Assembly: GCF_002777915.1 (NCBI RefSeq)
Contig: NZ_NJGE01000001.1
Coordinates: 46,629-110,628, forward strand
Reading direction: 5' to 3'
From: Bartonella tribocorum
Lineage (GTDB): Bacteria; Pseudomonadota; Alphaproteobacteria; Rhizobiales; Rhizobiaceae
DNA: 64,000 nucleotides
Below are positions 45,057 to 58,381 of the stretch, piece after piece (positions within the stretch are counted from its first letter, which is position 1; every line of letters starts with the position of its first letter). The notes under the pieces are model-generated. The model was not told where the DNA came from. It searched no databases and saw nothing but the letters and a program-made list of their open reading frames with translations. A program made the position numbers and the translations under genes.

Positions 45057-46089
45057 AGCTAATAAATTAAGGAAAGAAGCAAAAAAAACAAGAAATATAT
45101 TTAAACGAATGTGTTGTATAATTTTTTCTTTTTTGAATTACAAAATCTATTTTCAATAACATTAAGGAAATACATCGATATTGTTTTGTAAAAAAGAGGA
45201 TTTTTCAGCTTTATATATTATTAAAGTAAGGCTAAGTTTTTCTAGAATGGATAAAATAAAAAATAACGAAGGCTTCTTCGTTTAAAATAAAATTTAAATC
45301 AATAGAAATTTTGGGTTTAAAAAACGAGAAGAATGTAAGAAGCAGCTGTTGTAGAAAAACTTTTAAATATTTTTGTACAAATTTTAGCTGATTGCGTTTA
45401 CATGATATATCTAAAAAAATTAAGCTGGTAAGAGATATTGAGGAGCAGTTTTTTTACTTCCATTTATCCTGTATAGCTGCCTAATTTCATTTATAGCTTT
45501 ATTTGTTTTGTACGATCCCTAATATTCTGTACTTTTCGATCACTTGGCGTGGCACTTCTTGGCTTAGGTTTCTATTCAAAAAAATATTGAGGTTAATGGA
45601 ATAAGGATAAAATTTACATATTCATTATGGAGATATTCTCTCAAAACTCGTCATACCCATGTCGCAACAGCAACATTCGTGAAATGGTATAAGGATAAAG
45701 ATTCCATAAATACTATAAAACTTATAGAGAACCTCTCTTTACACTTAACAAAAGAGCATGCCAGCACCATTTCTTTACCTTCAATGTTGTGACAAGTCTT
45801 TAGTTCTCAAAACGGTTCATTATAGGGGTTTTTAGTCCTTTCTTAGACACTTAATATTCACGCAGTTATCTTTGCTAACGTGCAAGCAAAAGGCTGTGAT
45901 TGATTCAATATACAGGGATTTGAAACAAGAAAACCTTACGATATTAGGGGGGCTCATTCAAGTTGAATAACGATAAATTATTATTATAAATTAATATGTT
46001 ATTCAATCTAGACTGATAGACATCTTTATGTATTTCAAAAGTTGAGTTCTGATTTTATGAGATGCTTTAATAGGGTATTTGAAGAGTGA
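45057..46089. other. 1-kb non-coding spacer with a family B repeat
   Basis: No gene recognised on either strand. Its right end carries family B copy 2. Around 45540-45590 a short frame reads LLGLGFYSKKILRL, which is reminiscent of but not enough to call an integrase fragment. The rest is AT-rich and eroded. Confidence 0.5.
45820..46005 (+). repeat. Dispersed repeat family B, copy 2
   Basis: Landmarks in order are GGTTCATTATAGGGG, TTTTTAGTCCTTTCTTA, TGATTGATTCAATATAC, ACAAGAAAACCTTACGAT and GAATAACGATAAATTATTA. The same landmarks occur in reverse complement at 63312-63510 and, less well kept, at 44065-44260. Confidence 0.55.
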
Positions 46090-47511
46090 TTATTTGAAAT
46101 GGTGTATTTTTTCTTTATGGGGTTTAGGTGTTTGGGGGGTAAAGAATGATACGATCATGTTTGCTAATTTTTGCGCTACGTGTTGTTTACTCATAGGGGG
46201 CCATGGTTCAACTTTTTCTTTATTTACGAGATAAACTTGATTTGTATCAGCACCCATGACATTTGTGCCATCAGAGTGAAGAGAAACGTCATTAGCAAGA
46301 ATGAAATCAGCACCTTTTTCGACACATTTTTTTTGCGCATTAGCAATGATATCACATGTTTCAGCAGCAAAACCAATGACCAATGAGGGGCGGTTTGGAG
46401 CGTGTCCAATCGTTGCTAAAATGTCAGGATTTTCGACCATATGCAAGGATGGCGGTGTTTTATGAGTATTTTTTTTAATTTTGTGTAAAGATTGCGTTTG
46501 ACTACGCCAATCACAAACCGCTGCAACAAAAATGGCACCATCAGCAGGCAATGATTCTTGAACAATTTGTAACATCTGTTGTGCTGTTTCAACATGAATA
46601 GTTTTCACTTCTTGTGGATCTGCAAGATTAACAGGTCCACAAATCAGTGTTACTTTTGCTCCCAAATGCGCAAGAGTGGTTGCAATGGCGTGACCTTGTT
46701 TACCTGAAGACCGATTAGCAAGATAACGCACTGGATCAATTGGTTCATGGGTAGGGCCAGAGGTAACGATGAAATGGCGGCCAGAGAGAGGTTTTTTACG
46801 CACATCCAAAAGAGCCTCTATGGCAGCAACAATGGTTAAGGGTTCACTCATGCGCCCATAGCCTGTTTCGTCACGTTCAGCCATATTTCCGATTTCTGGT
46901 CCGATAATATGAACGCCATCTGCGCGCAATTGTGCAACATTGCGAACAGTGGCTGGATGCGCCCACATGGCTGGATTCATAGCAGGGGCAATTAAGAGTG
47001 GACAGCGTGCTGCTAAAAGGACGCAATCGGCTAGATCATCTCCTATGCCATGGGCTATTTTTGCTATGCGATTGGCTGTAGCAGGGGCTAAAATAATGAG
47101 GTCAGCATCCCGTGCTAGTCGGATATGTCCGATATCGTGTTCTTCTTCGCGTGAAAATAAATCGGTATATACAGTACGACCGTTGAGAGCTTCAGCAGTT
47201 AAAGGCGTAATAAATTTTTGTGCTGCTTTTGTCATAATAATGTTTAAGTGTGCTCCACGCTCTTTTAAACGACGAATGAGATCAAGCGCTTTATAGGCCG
47301 CAATACTTCCACCAATAATAAGAAGGAGTGATTTTGATTGCAATGATTGCACTTCAATGGCACTTGCATGAGAGGGGAATGTAGTGAAAGTGGTGGGATT
47401 ACTTAAAAGACGGCGCGCTTCTTCCTCCATAGAAATCCCATTTTGCGCAGCGCGTACACGCAAAGCTTCTTTAATTTCAGGAGACAAGTTACGAATAGTA
47501 ATACTGGCCAT
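46090..47511 (-). CDS. coaBC: CoaBC (phosphopantothenoylcysteine synthetase/decarboxylase) with N-terminal RHH domain
   Basis: 473 residues against about 406 in E. coli. Residues 1-38 (MASITIRNLSPEIKEALRVR onward to MEEEARRLLS) look like a FitA-type ribbon-helix-helix antitoxin domain, joined by a linker to CoaC. CoaC has LLLIIGGSIAAYKALDLIR, catalytic His129 in GHIRLA, PATAN, and PAMNPAMW. CoaB follows with SGPTHEPIDPVRYLANRSSG and FILANDVS. It condenses 4'-phosphopantothenate with cysteine and decarboxylates the product in CoA synthesis. The upstream TTGGAGG sits correctly before the M1 codon, so the extension is translated. Confidence 0.92.
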   Translation of the reverse strand: MASITIRNLSPEIKEALRVRAAQNGISMEEEARRLLSNPTTFTTFPSHASAIEVQSLQSKSLLLIIGGSIAAYKALDLIRRLKERGAHLNIIMTKAAQKFITPLTAEALNGRTVYTDLFSREEEHDIGHIRLARDADLIILAPATANRIAKIAHGIGDDLADCVLLAARCPLLIAPAMNPAMWAHPATVRNVAQLRADGVHIIGPEIGNMAERDETGYGRMSEPLTIVAAIEALLDVRKKPLSGRHFIVTSGPTHEPIDPVRYLANRSSGKQGHAIATTLAHLGAKVTLICGPVNLADPQEVKTIHVETAQQMLQIVQESLPADGAIFVAAVCDWRSQTQSLHKIKKNTHKTPPSLHMVENPDILATIGHAPNRPSLVIGFAAETCDIIANAQKKCVEKGADFILANDVSLHSDGTNVMGADTNQVYLVNKEKVEPWPPMSKQHVAQKLANMIVSFFTPQTPKPHKEKIHHFK

Positions 47512-47579
47512 AAAATACCTCCAAGAAACAAAATGATTGCAATGATTTCATTGTTGATATTTTTAGCATATTAAGAAGA

Positions 47580-49166
47580 TTAGAAAAGATGAAAAAAGTA
47601 AAAAGTGAAAAAAACGCAACAAAGCGCAATGATAAACAAGCTATAACGACCATAGCGATTTCTACGACTTTGTTCAGTAGCAAGTTGTTTGAGGGTAGCT
47701 GGAGAAAGATTAACCCCTGTTGTTTTCATTTGATTAAAATCTTCTTCTATACGTTGGAAATTTTGTACCAATTGTGGTGTTTTGCGTGCCAGCGAAAGGA
47801 GAGCCTGCGCTCCTTCACTAAAGTCTTTTGCAACGCCTACGGGTCCTAAATTTTTACTAATCCATTCTCTGACAACGGGTTCAGAAGCTTTCCACATGTT
47901 AAAACTGGGGTCTAATGTGCGGGCAACACCCTCTACGACAACCATTGTTTTTTGCAGTAATAGAAGTTCAGGTCGCGTTTGCATGTCAAACAGTTCAGTG
48001 ACTTCAAACAACAATGTGAGCAATTTAGCCATGGAAATGCTTTGTGCTGATTGTCCATGAATTGGTTCACCAATCGCACGATTGGCTTGCGCAAAGCTTT
48101 CAATATTATGATGTGAAGGAACATAGCCTGCTTCAAAGTGAGCGCGGGCTACCCGATGGTAATCGCGCGTAATAAAGCCATAAAGGATTTCTGCAAGAAA
48201 ATGCTTTTCCTTTTTTCCAAGCCTTCCTGTAATGCCTAGATCAACAGCAACAATACATCCATCTGAGTCTACAAATAAATTACCAGGATGCATATCGGCA
48301 TGAAAAAAACCGTCACGCAATGTGTGGCGTAGAAAAGACTGAATAAGCGTAATGGCAAGAGCCTGTAAATCAAAACCTGCTTCTTTGAGTTTGGAAATTT
48401 CGGATATTCTTATACCATCAATCCATTCCATGGTAAGAACATTCCGCCCTGTCCGTTCCCAATCAATACGTGGAACCCGAAAACCTGTATCCTGTTGAAT
48501 ATTTTCAGCCATTTCAGATATAGCGGCTGCTTCTAAGCGTAAATCCATTTCAAGGCGTGTCGTTTGTGCTAAAGTATCCACCACACGAACAGGACGGAGT
48601 CTTCGGGAGGCAGGGATATAACGTTCTTGTAAACGCGCAATGAGATAGAAACCTCTAAGATCTTTAGAAAAACGTGCTCTGATATTGGGACGAATGACTT
48701 TTACAGCACATTTTTTCTTATGACCGGTTTCATCAATATATTCAGCAGGATGAACCTGAGCAATAGAAGCAGCGGCAATAGGGGGATAAAAATTGACGAA
48801 TAAATCATCAATAGAGCGACCAAGAGAACTTTCAATTTGAGCAATAGCGGCGGTGCAAGAAAATGTTTGGACACGATCTTGTAGCTGTGACAAATCGTCT
48901 GCAACATTCCGTCCGACAATATCAGGTCTTGTGGCAAGAAATTGACCAAGTTTTATGTAAGAGGGTCCAAGCTTATTGATAGCATACGAAATATTTTCAG
49001 ATCGCTGCTTCTTTTTTGTTTTGCGTCGTGCTAATGCACGCGCGATACGATGACATAATGCTGGAAATCCTCGAAGGTCGTCATGAGGCAGAGCACTTAA
49101 AACACCTTCACGTGTTAAAATCCATCCTGCACGCATCAATTGAAAGTAAGGAGAAATTTGCACCAT
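47580..49166 (-). CDS. ubiB: Ubiquinone biosynthesis kinase-like protein UbiB
   Basis: 528 residues from the ATG at 49166; an in-frame TTG 15 bases upstream overlaps ubiE. UbiB belongs to the ABC1/ADCK/UbiB atypical kinases needed for ubiquinone synthesis. It has the KxGQ motif in SYIKLGQFLATRPDI, the invariant Lys in CAVKVIRPNI, the HADMHPGNLF catalytic loop and AVDLGITG metal-binding motif, and hydrophobic C-terminal helices for the membrane. It follows ubiE by two bases, a classic pairing. Confidence 0.95.
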   Translation of the reverse strand: MVQISPYFQLMRAGWILTREGVLSALPHDDLRGFPALCHRIARALARRKTKKKQRSENISYAINKLGPSYIKLGQFLATRPDIVGRNVADDLSQLQDRVQTFSCTAAIAQIESSLGRSIDDLFVNFYPPIAAASIAQVHPAEYIDETGHKKKCAVKVIRPNIRARFSKDLRGFYLIARLQERYIPASRRLRPVRVVDTLAQTTRLEMDLRLEAAAISEMAENIQQDTGFRVPRIDWERTGRNVLTMEWIDGIRISEISKLKEAGFDLQALAITLIQSFLRHTLRDGFFHADMHPGNLFVDSDGCIVAVDLGITGRLGKKEKHFLAEILYGFITRDYHRVARAHFEAGYVPSHHNIESFAQANRAIGEPIHGQSAQSISMAKLLTLLFEVTELFDMQTRPELLLLQKTMVVVEGVARTLDPSFNMWKASEPVVREWISKNLGPVGVAKDFSEGAQALLSLARKTPQLVQNFQRIEEDFNQMKTTGVNLSPATLKQLATEQSRRNRYGRYSLFIIALCCVFFTFYFFHLF

Positions 49167-49168
49167 TT

Positions 49169-49951
49169 TTAAATTTTCCAACCTGAATGCAGTGCTGCAA
49201 TCGCACCGGTGAGATTGCGATACGATACGCGCGAAAATCCTGCTTGCTTGATCATATGGGCAAAATCATCTTGTTTAGGAAATTTGCGAATAGATTCAAC
49301 CAAATAACGATAAGCATCGCCATCATTTGCAATAAATTGACCTATCTTAGGGATAGCATGGAAAGACCAAAGATCATAAATTTTATCGAGCCAAGGCATC
49401 TCGACATTTGAAAATTCCAAACACAAGAAACGCCCACCATGCTTTAAAATGCGAAAAGCTTCTCTAAGGGCTTGATCAATATGAGGAACATTGCGAATTC
49501 CAAAAGCGATCGTGTAAGCGTCAAAGCTTTGATCTTCAAAAGGCAAATGTTCTGCATTGGCTTCAACAAAATCAATCAGGGGGGCAAGACCATTTTTTTG
49601 TGCGCGTTGTTTGCCAACACTGAGCATGGAGCCATTAATATCAAGCACCGTAGCATGGACTTTTTGACGTGAAGCATTAAGGATGCGAAAGGCAATATCA
49701 CCGGTACCACCAGCGACATCAAGAACTTTCCAATGAGAAAGCGCCGGTGGAGAAAGCCATGCAACCATAGAATTTTTCCACACACGGTGTAGCCCTAAGG
49801 ATAAGATATCATTCATCTTGTCATAATTTTCAGCAACAGAATGAAACACACCATCGACCATGGATTGTTTTTGTGTTTCATCAACTCTTGTAAAACCAAA
49901 GGAGTGCTCCATACCACCTTTGGTTCCTACACGTTCTGTTTCAGTTGCCAT
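49169..49951 (-). CDS. ubiE: Ubiquinone/menaquinone C-methyltransferase UbiE
   Basis: 260 residues. It performs SAM-dependent C-methylation of the quinone ring. Motif I is [15 protein letters not shown], the acidic loop THIDI-like stretch appears as VLDINGSML, followed by [12 protein letters not shown] and [12 protein letters not shown], both characteristic of UbiE. A roughly 30-residue polar N-terminus precedes the core. The ATG at 49951 follows AAGGAAGG. It heads the ubiE-ubiB-coaBC run, all leftward. Confidence 0.96.
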   Translation of the reverse strand: MATETERVGTKGGMEHSFGFTRVDETQKQSMVDGVFHSVAENYDKMNDILSLGLHRVWKNSMVAWLSPPALSHWKVLDVAGGTGDIAFRILNASRQKVHATVLDINGSMLSVGKQRAQKNGLAPLIDFVEANAEHLPFEDQSFDAYTIAFGIRNVPHIDQALREAFRILKHGGRFLCLEFSNVEMPWLDKIYDLWSFHAIPKIGQFIANDGDAYRYLVESIRKFPKQDDFAHMIKQAGFSRVSYRNLTGAIAALHSGWKI

Positions 49952-50011
49952 ATATATGACCTTCCTTATTTTTTTATCGTAAATGAAATAGAGAGGTAAT
50001 GTTCAAATACG

Positions 50012-50044
50012 AAAAAACAACGTATAAAACTGCGACGTTTATAC
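50012..50044 (-). terminator. Probable terminator after gyrB
   Basis: GTATAAA (50022-50028) pairs with TTTATAC (50038-50044). Read leftward the stem is followed by GTTG and six Ts (complement of 50012-50017), a reasonable intrinsic terminator 23 bases past the gyrB stop. Confidence 0.6.
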
Positions 50045-50066
50045 AGCCAAAAACAGAAGAGTATCT

Positions 50067-53539
<3,473 letters not shown>

Positions 53540-54469
53540 ATGGGGGGAGAGAGTTTGAAAATAAGAAAACCTACACATGTAAAACATCTTCAATGGTGTT
53601 TACGGTACTTTTTACTCTACAATCTATATACTATTTTTATGCGCATTTTATTTGTAGCAGGGGGATTTCTATTTTCCTTTTACGCAGAAGCTGAAATAGC
53701 TGAAAGGCTGCCTTCTTTTTTTGATTCGCATGAACATTTGGTCCAGCCTGATACTAGGGATATTATTCGTTTGCGTTTTGTAACAACTTTTGATTTTCCT
53801 CCCTTTAATTTTCTGGATCAAACGGGGCATCTTGCAGGTTATAATATCGATTTATTGCGTGCTATTTGCTCAAAATTAAAATTAGAGGAATTTTGTGAAG
53901 TAGAAGTGGTTCCTTGGGAAGAGCTTGTAGAACATGTCAAAAATGGTGGTGCAGAAGTTATTATTGCGGGTTTAAAAGAAACAAGTCAAACTCAGCAAGA
54001 TCTTGTTTTTACAAAGTCATATTTGCGCTTTCCAGCGCGATTTGTTGCTTCTCAAAAATTGAATCTCGATGAGCCAATAAGCGATCAATTGATCCATTTA
54101 ACCAGCGGTGTTTTGTCTAAAAGTATTCACGAAAAGCTCTTTCATTACTATTTTCCTAAAGCACAATGGCAAGGATTTAAAGAAAGGGAAGAGCTCTATA
54201 AAGCCTTACAGGAGCATAAAATTGATCTTATTTTTGATGATGGATTTGCTTTATCGTTGTGGTTCAAAAATCAAAAATCTGTTGATTGCTGCCATTTTGT
54301 TGGGGGGGCATATATGGCTCCGCAGTTATTGGGGCAGGGAATGCAGCTTGCTGTTGCAAAAAAGAACGAAAAATTGATTGATATCCTCAATTATGCACTA
54401 AAATCTTTAGAAGAGGATGGTAAACTTACAGAGCTTTATTTGCGTTACTTTCCAATAAGTTTTTACTGA
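53540..54469 (+). CDS. ABC-type amino acid solute-binding protein (orphan)
   Basis: Up to 309 residues. The type II periplasmic-binding fold shows in RFVTTFDFPPFNFLDQTGHL, AGYNIDLLRAICSKL, VPWEELVEHVKNGGAEVIIA, and GQGMQLAVAKKNEKLIDILN, as in polar amino acid binders. The start is unclear: ATG 53540, TTG 53555 (best ribosome binding site, GGAG at 53546-53549), or ATG 53639 (leaving a short hydrophobic signal MRILFVAGGFLFSFYAEAE). The second gives basic residues before the hydrophobic core. No permease or ATPase gene is adjacent, so it may serve a transporter encoded elsewhere. Confidence 0.78.
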   Translation: MGGESLKIRKPTHVKHLQWCLRYFLLYNLYTIFMRILFVAGGFLFSFYAEAEIAERLPSFFDSHEHLVQPDTRDIIRLRFVTTFDFPPFNFLDQTGHLAGYNIDLLRAICSKLKLEEFCEVEVVPWEELVEHVKNGGAEVIIAGLKETSQTQQDLVFTKSYLRFPARFVASQKLNLDEPISDQLIHLTSGVLSKSIHEKLFHYYFPKAQWQGFKEREELYKALQEHKIDLIFDDGFALSLWFKNQKSVDCCHFVGGAYMAPQLLGQGMQLAVAKKNEKLIDILNYALKSLEEDGKLTELYLRYFPISFY

Positions 54470-54481
54470 TAAACAGTTTTT

Positions 54482-56014
54482 TTAGTTAAGAGCTGTTAAT
54501 CTTTCCGTACCGAGCCGATAGGAGATGGCTTCTGCAAGATGATGGCGTGAAAGATTGTTCGATCCATCAAGATCAGCAATTGTACGTGCAACTTTGAGAA
54601 TGCGATGATAAGCACGTGCAGAAAGGTGCATTTTTTCACTTACATCTCGTAAAAGTATGGCGGCATTTTTATCCGGAATGGCAATTTGTTCTATAATTTT
54701 GGCAGGGCAATCGCCATTGGTCCGAATATGGTCAAATCCTAGTGTTGCAAAACGTTTGGCTTGAATGGTACGGCACCGTGCGACGCGTTTGGCAACATTA
54801 CAGCTTTTTTCTGATTGCTCTGGTTGCATAAGGTCTATCGCTGTTAAAGCAGGAACATCAATCCGTAAATCAATTCGATCGAGAAGCGGACCAGAAAGAC
54901 GGGATTGATAATCGATTTGACAGCGTATTCCTTTAGCACAAACATGGCCTTTTTCACCTGCCATACCACATCGGCAAGGATTCATTGCGGCGATAAGTTG
55001 GAAGCGAGCAGGATAGCTGATATGGTGATTAGCGCGGGCTATAACCGCTTCTCCACTTTCTAAAGGTTGACGAAGAGAATCAAGAACTTGCGGAGAAAAT
55101 TCAGGCAATTCATCAAGAAATAAGACACCATTATGAGCAAGTGATACTTCCCCTGGTCGTCCTTTAAGCCCCCCACCAATCATTGCAGCCATAGAAGCAG
55201 AATGATGTGGAGCACGAAAGGGGCAATGAAGTGAAATGGTATTGTGAACTGTTTCTCCTGTAATAGAAGCAATCAGAGAGACATCTAAAAGCTCACGACT
55301 ATCAAGAGGGGGTAAAATAGAAGGTAAGCGTTGCGCCAACATAGATTTTCCAGCACCAGGAGGACCGACAAACAAAAGGTTATGGCGTCCAGCAGCACAA
55401 ACTTCTAAGGCACGTTTAGCTATTTTCTGTCCTTTGATTTCGCAAAGATCTGGAAGTTCAGTTTCAATAGTATATTGGCGTGGTTGTGGACGTTTTTGAA
55501 TTTGGGTTCCTTTAAAGTGATTGACGATAGTAAGAAGAGTTTCTGGGGCAAGAATATTTATTTCCGCATTTACCCATGCTGCTTCAGGTCCACATTCAAA
55601 GGGACAAATCAGTCCTTTATCGAGCGATACAGCTGTCATGGCAGCTGGTAAAACGCCATTGACAGCGGTAAGTGAACCATCCAGTGACAATTCACCTAAA
55701 ATAACGTACTCTTGTGCTACCTCGGGAGGGAGAATTCCCATAGCAAGCATTAAGCCTACAGCAATTGGCAAATCATAATGTGATCCCTCTTTAGGCAAAT
55801 CAGCTGGTGCAAGATTAATCGTAATTCGTTTGGTTGGCATAGAAAGCCCACAAGCATGGAGGGCTGCTTGTACACGTTCACGGCTTTCTGCAACGGCCTT
55901 ATCGGCTAATCCAACAATAGCCATTCCCATTTTACCGGACGAAATCATAACCTGTACATCGACAGGGACTGCTTCTAGACCGCGAAAAGCAACAGTTGTA
56001 ATACGTGCGATCAT
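54482..56014 (-). CDS. comM: YifB/ComM-family Mg-chelatase-like AAA+ ATPase
   Basis: 510 residues. The N-terminal Lon-like part (VDVQVMISSGKMGMAIVGL, NLAPADLPKEGSHYDLPIA) precedes the AAA+ core with Walker A GPPGAGKS, Walker B VLFLDELPEF, and a four-Cys loop (NPCRCG, VCAKGIRC). In Haemophilus and Vibrio, ComM drives branch migration during natural transformation; the gene is widespread in bacteria not known to be competent. GGGGG precedes the ATG at 56014. It converges with the solute-binding protein gene. Confidence 0.93.
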   Translation of the reverse strand: MIARITTVAFRGLEAVPVDVQVMISSGKMGMAIVGLADKAVAESRERVQAALHACGLSMPTKRITINLAPADLPKEGSHYDLPIAVGLMLAMGILPPEVAQEYVILGELSLDGSLTAVNGVLPAAMTAVSLDKGLICPFECGPEAAWVNAEINILAPETLLTIVNHFKGTQIQKRPQPRQYTIETELPDLCEIKGQKIAKRALEVCAAGRHNLLFVGPPGAGKSMLAQRLPSILPPLDSRELLDVSLIASITGETVHNTISLHCPFRAPHHSASMAAMIGGGLKGRPGEVSLAHNGVLFLDELPEFSPQVLDSLRQPLESGEAVIARANHHISYPARFQLIAAMNPCRCGMAGEKGHVCAKGIRCQIDYQSRLSGPLLDRIDLRIDVPALTAIDLMQPEQSEKSCNVAKRVARCRTIQAKRFATLGFDHIRTNGDCPAKIIEQIAIPDKNAAILLRDVSEKMHLSARAYHRILKVARTIADLDGSNNLSRHHLAEAISYRLGTERLTALN

Positions 56015-56416
56015 TTATATCCCCCCTTTAGACTCGGGAAAGACAATCATATCTACGCATAAAAATCAAGAAGCACATCTATGGTTTTTTAAATGGAGAG
56101 ATCTATATACGTACGCAGGTTTTTGGAGCGTTCTCATGGCAAGTTATTTGTACAAATTTAACCATGATAATATGGAGCGCAATAAAACATTTATAATAAG
56201 CTAAATGAATATGTTAAGGAAAAAAAATAAGGCTGTTTGTATGACACAACAGAGCAGAATTTTGTGAAGATATGAGGGGAGGGTGACGTTATGTATCGCA
56301 GAGTGTTATTTGATGTGATAAAACGTGTAAAGTATGCAAAGTAGTTATATTTACCTTTCTTATTTTATATTATTTAAAGTGTAGTAGATGCAAAGTGTAT
56401 TAAAGGTATCTGATTT
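56015..56416. other. Spacer between comM and tamA
   Basis: 402 bases, AT-rich, with no gene or RNA recognised. It separates two divergent genes and presumably holds both promoters. Confidence 0.5.
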
Positions 56417-58381
56417 ATGGTATACCAAACAAAAATTTTGTTAAAATCAGGAACTGTGCGCTGTGTATTTATAGGGTTGTGTTTCGCTTTTGCTTTTCCA
56501 CAGCCTCTTGCTGCATTTGATTTTTTCGGTATTCCTCTTTTTGGTCAAAAGAAAACAAATTCTTCTTCACAATATGTCAAAAGTACAGAGAAATTTTATA
56601 AAGTTAATATTATTACACCACCAGGGGCGCCATCAGAAGGAATAAAAATAGTTAAATCTGTCTCTTCTCTTTTTGCAGATAAAGACAAAGCATCTGCGAG
56701 TTCTTCTGGTTTGCTAGCTAAAGCGCGTTCAGATTATCGGGCTATTCTTTCTGCTCTTTATGCTGACGGGCGCTATGGTGGTGTTATTAGTATTAAAATT
56801 AATGGTTTAGAAGCCGCTGATTTAAGTCCAGTAACGCAACTTCCAGCACAATCCAATATTGTTATTACCATTAATGCTGGTCCACAATATATTTTTAGTA
56901 TTGCAGATATTGATAAAGTAGCGCCTTATGAAAAACGTAAAGCGCATAAAATGCCCACACTTGAAAAATTGGGCTATAAAGCTGGAGCTATTGCCAAATC
57001 TGAAACCATTTTGAAAGCAGAAAAATGGGCGGTAGAAGGATGGCGTCAACAAGGTTATGCTAAAGCTAAAATTATGAAAAGTGATATCGTAGCTGACCAT
57101 GCTGCATTGCGTGTTGAAGGACGGATTGTTGTTGATCCTGGACAAAAGGCTTATTATGGTCCTTTAAGTGTACGGAATATAAGTAAGAACCCCCATGTAG
57201 ATTCAGATTATATCGCATGGATGACCGGATTGAAGCTAGGTCAGAAATACGATTCCGATGCGTTAGCTAGGGCAAATGAACGTCTTGCACGCTTAGGTGT
57301 TTTTCGTGCTATCAATATACGTGAGGCTGATACCATTAACCCAGATGGCAGTTTACCGCTTATGCTTGTTGTACAAGAACGTAAACCGCGTCGTTTCGGT
57401 ATAGGTGGCGGTTATTCAACATTAGATGGTGCTGGTTTTGAAGCTTATTGGATGCATAACAATCTTTTTGGTCACGCAGAGACCCTTAAACTTGAAACAA
57501 AAATAAGTGGTGTTGGCGGTAACAAAAAACAATCCTATAATTTTAAGAATTTTGATTATCTTTTCGGTGGTACGTTTATAAAACCTGGTGTACTCACGCC
57601 TGATACAGATTTCAGATCAGAATTAAAAATACAACAAGATGTTCTAGAAAATTATACAACAAAAGCCATCAAAGGGAAATTAGGTATTACGCATATTTTT
57701 AATAGTCATCTATCGGGACATACTGCTATAGAAGTTTCAAATGGTTACTCACGTGATATTTATTTTGGGAGCCGTAATTTTACAACCATTGGTTTTCCTA
57801 CCGGTTTGATTTACGATAGTCGTAATAATAAGTTCAATGCAACAAAAGGGTTATATGGTGAAGTCCTGATTGAGCCTTTTTATGAAATGCGTTTTAGCAA
57901 CTTTGTTGCAAAAGTAACGGCAGAAGGCCGTTCTTATTGGGCGTTGGATGAAGGGGATCGTTTTGTTTTTGCTACACGGGCAAAGCTTGGTACAATTCTT
58001 GGGAATGATACAGCGCAAGTTCCTGCGGATACGCTCTTTTTTGCTGGTGGTGGGGGCTCTGTTCGTGGTTATGCTTATCGTAATATTGGTATCAAAACAG
58101 AAAATGATGCGGTTGTTGGTGGACGAGCGCTTATTGAGGGATCGGCAGAATTGCGTGTTTCTTTAAATGATAAAATAGGATTGGTCAGTTTTCTTGATGG
58201 AGGTCTCGTAGGAGAAAAGGCGAAGTTTAACTTTTCTCAAAAAATTAAATGGGGAGCCGGTATAGGAGGTCGCTATATGACGGGTCTTGGTCCTTTACGC
58301 GTTGATTTAGCCTTTCCTTTAAAGAGAGAGCAGGGTGATCCTCGCATTGGTTTTTATGTAGGTATAGGACAAGCATTTTAA
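56417..58381 (+). CDS. tamA: Translocation and assembly module outer membrane protein TamA
   Basis: 654 residues. A signal peptide covers roughly residues 1-31 (hydrophobic VFIGLCFAFAFPQPLAA). POTRA-like domains follow (VIKINAGPQY-type stretch at about 140-170, then YYGPLSVRNISKNPHVD). The C-terminal Omp85 barrel shows FGIGGGYSTLDGAGFEAYW, the GGGGSVRGYAYR lid motif, and ends in a terminal Phe (GIGQAF), the outer-membrane sorting signature. TamA with TamB moves autotransporters and possibly lipids to the outer membrane. The stop overlaps the tamB start by one base. Confidence 0.92.
   Translation: MVYQTKILLKSGTVRCVFIGLCFAFAFPQPLAAFDFFGIPLFGQKKTNSSSQYVKSTEKFYKVNIITPPGAPSEGIKIVKSVSSLFADKDKASASSSGLLAKARSDYRAILSALYADGRYGGVISIKINGLEAADLSPVTQLPAQSNIVITINAGPQYIFSIADIDKVAPYEKRKAHKMPTLEKLGYKAGAIAKSETILKAEKWAVEGWRQQGYAKAKIMKSDIVADHAALRVEGRIVVDPGQKAYYGPLSVRNISKNPHVDSDYIAWMTGLKLGQKYDSDALARANERLARLGVFRAINIREADTINPDGSLPLMLVVQERKPRRFGIGGGYSTLDGAGFEAYWMHNNLFGHAETLKLETKISGVGGNKKQSYNFKNFDYLFGGTFIKPGVLTPDTDFRSELKIQQDVLENYTTKAIKGKLGITHIFNSHLSGHTAIEVSNGYSRDIYFGSRNFTTIGFPTGLIYDSRNNKFNATKGLYGEVLIEPFYEMRFSNFVAKVTAEGRSYWALDEGDRFVFATRAKLGTILGNDTAQVPADTLFFAGGGGSVRGYAYRNIGIKTENDAVVGGRALIEGSAELRVSLNDKIGLVSFLDGGLVGEKAKFNFSQKIKWGAGIGGRYMTGLGPLRVDLAFPLKREQGDPRIGFYVGIGQAF

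Noticed and set aside
45540-45600. Second integrase fragment beside family B copy 2
   Set aside because: Only a dozen residues look similar and the reading frame closes at once; not enough to call.
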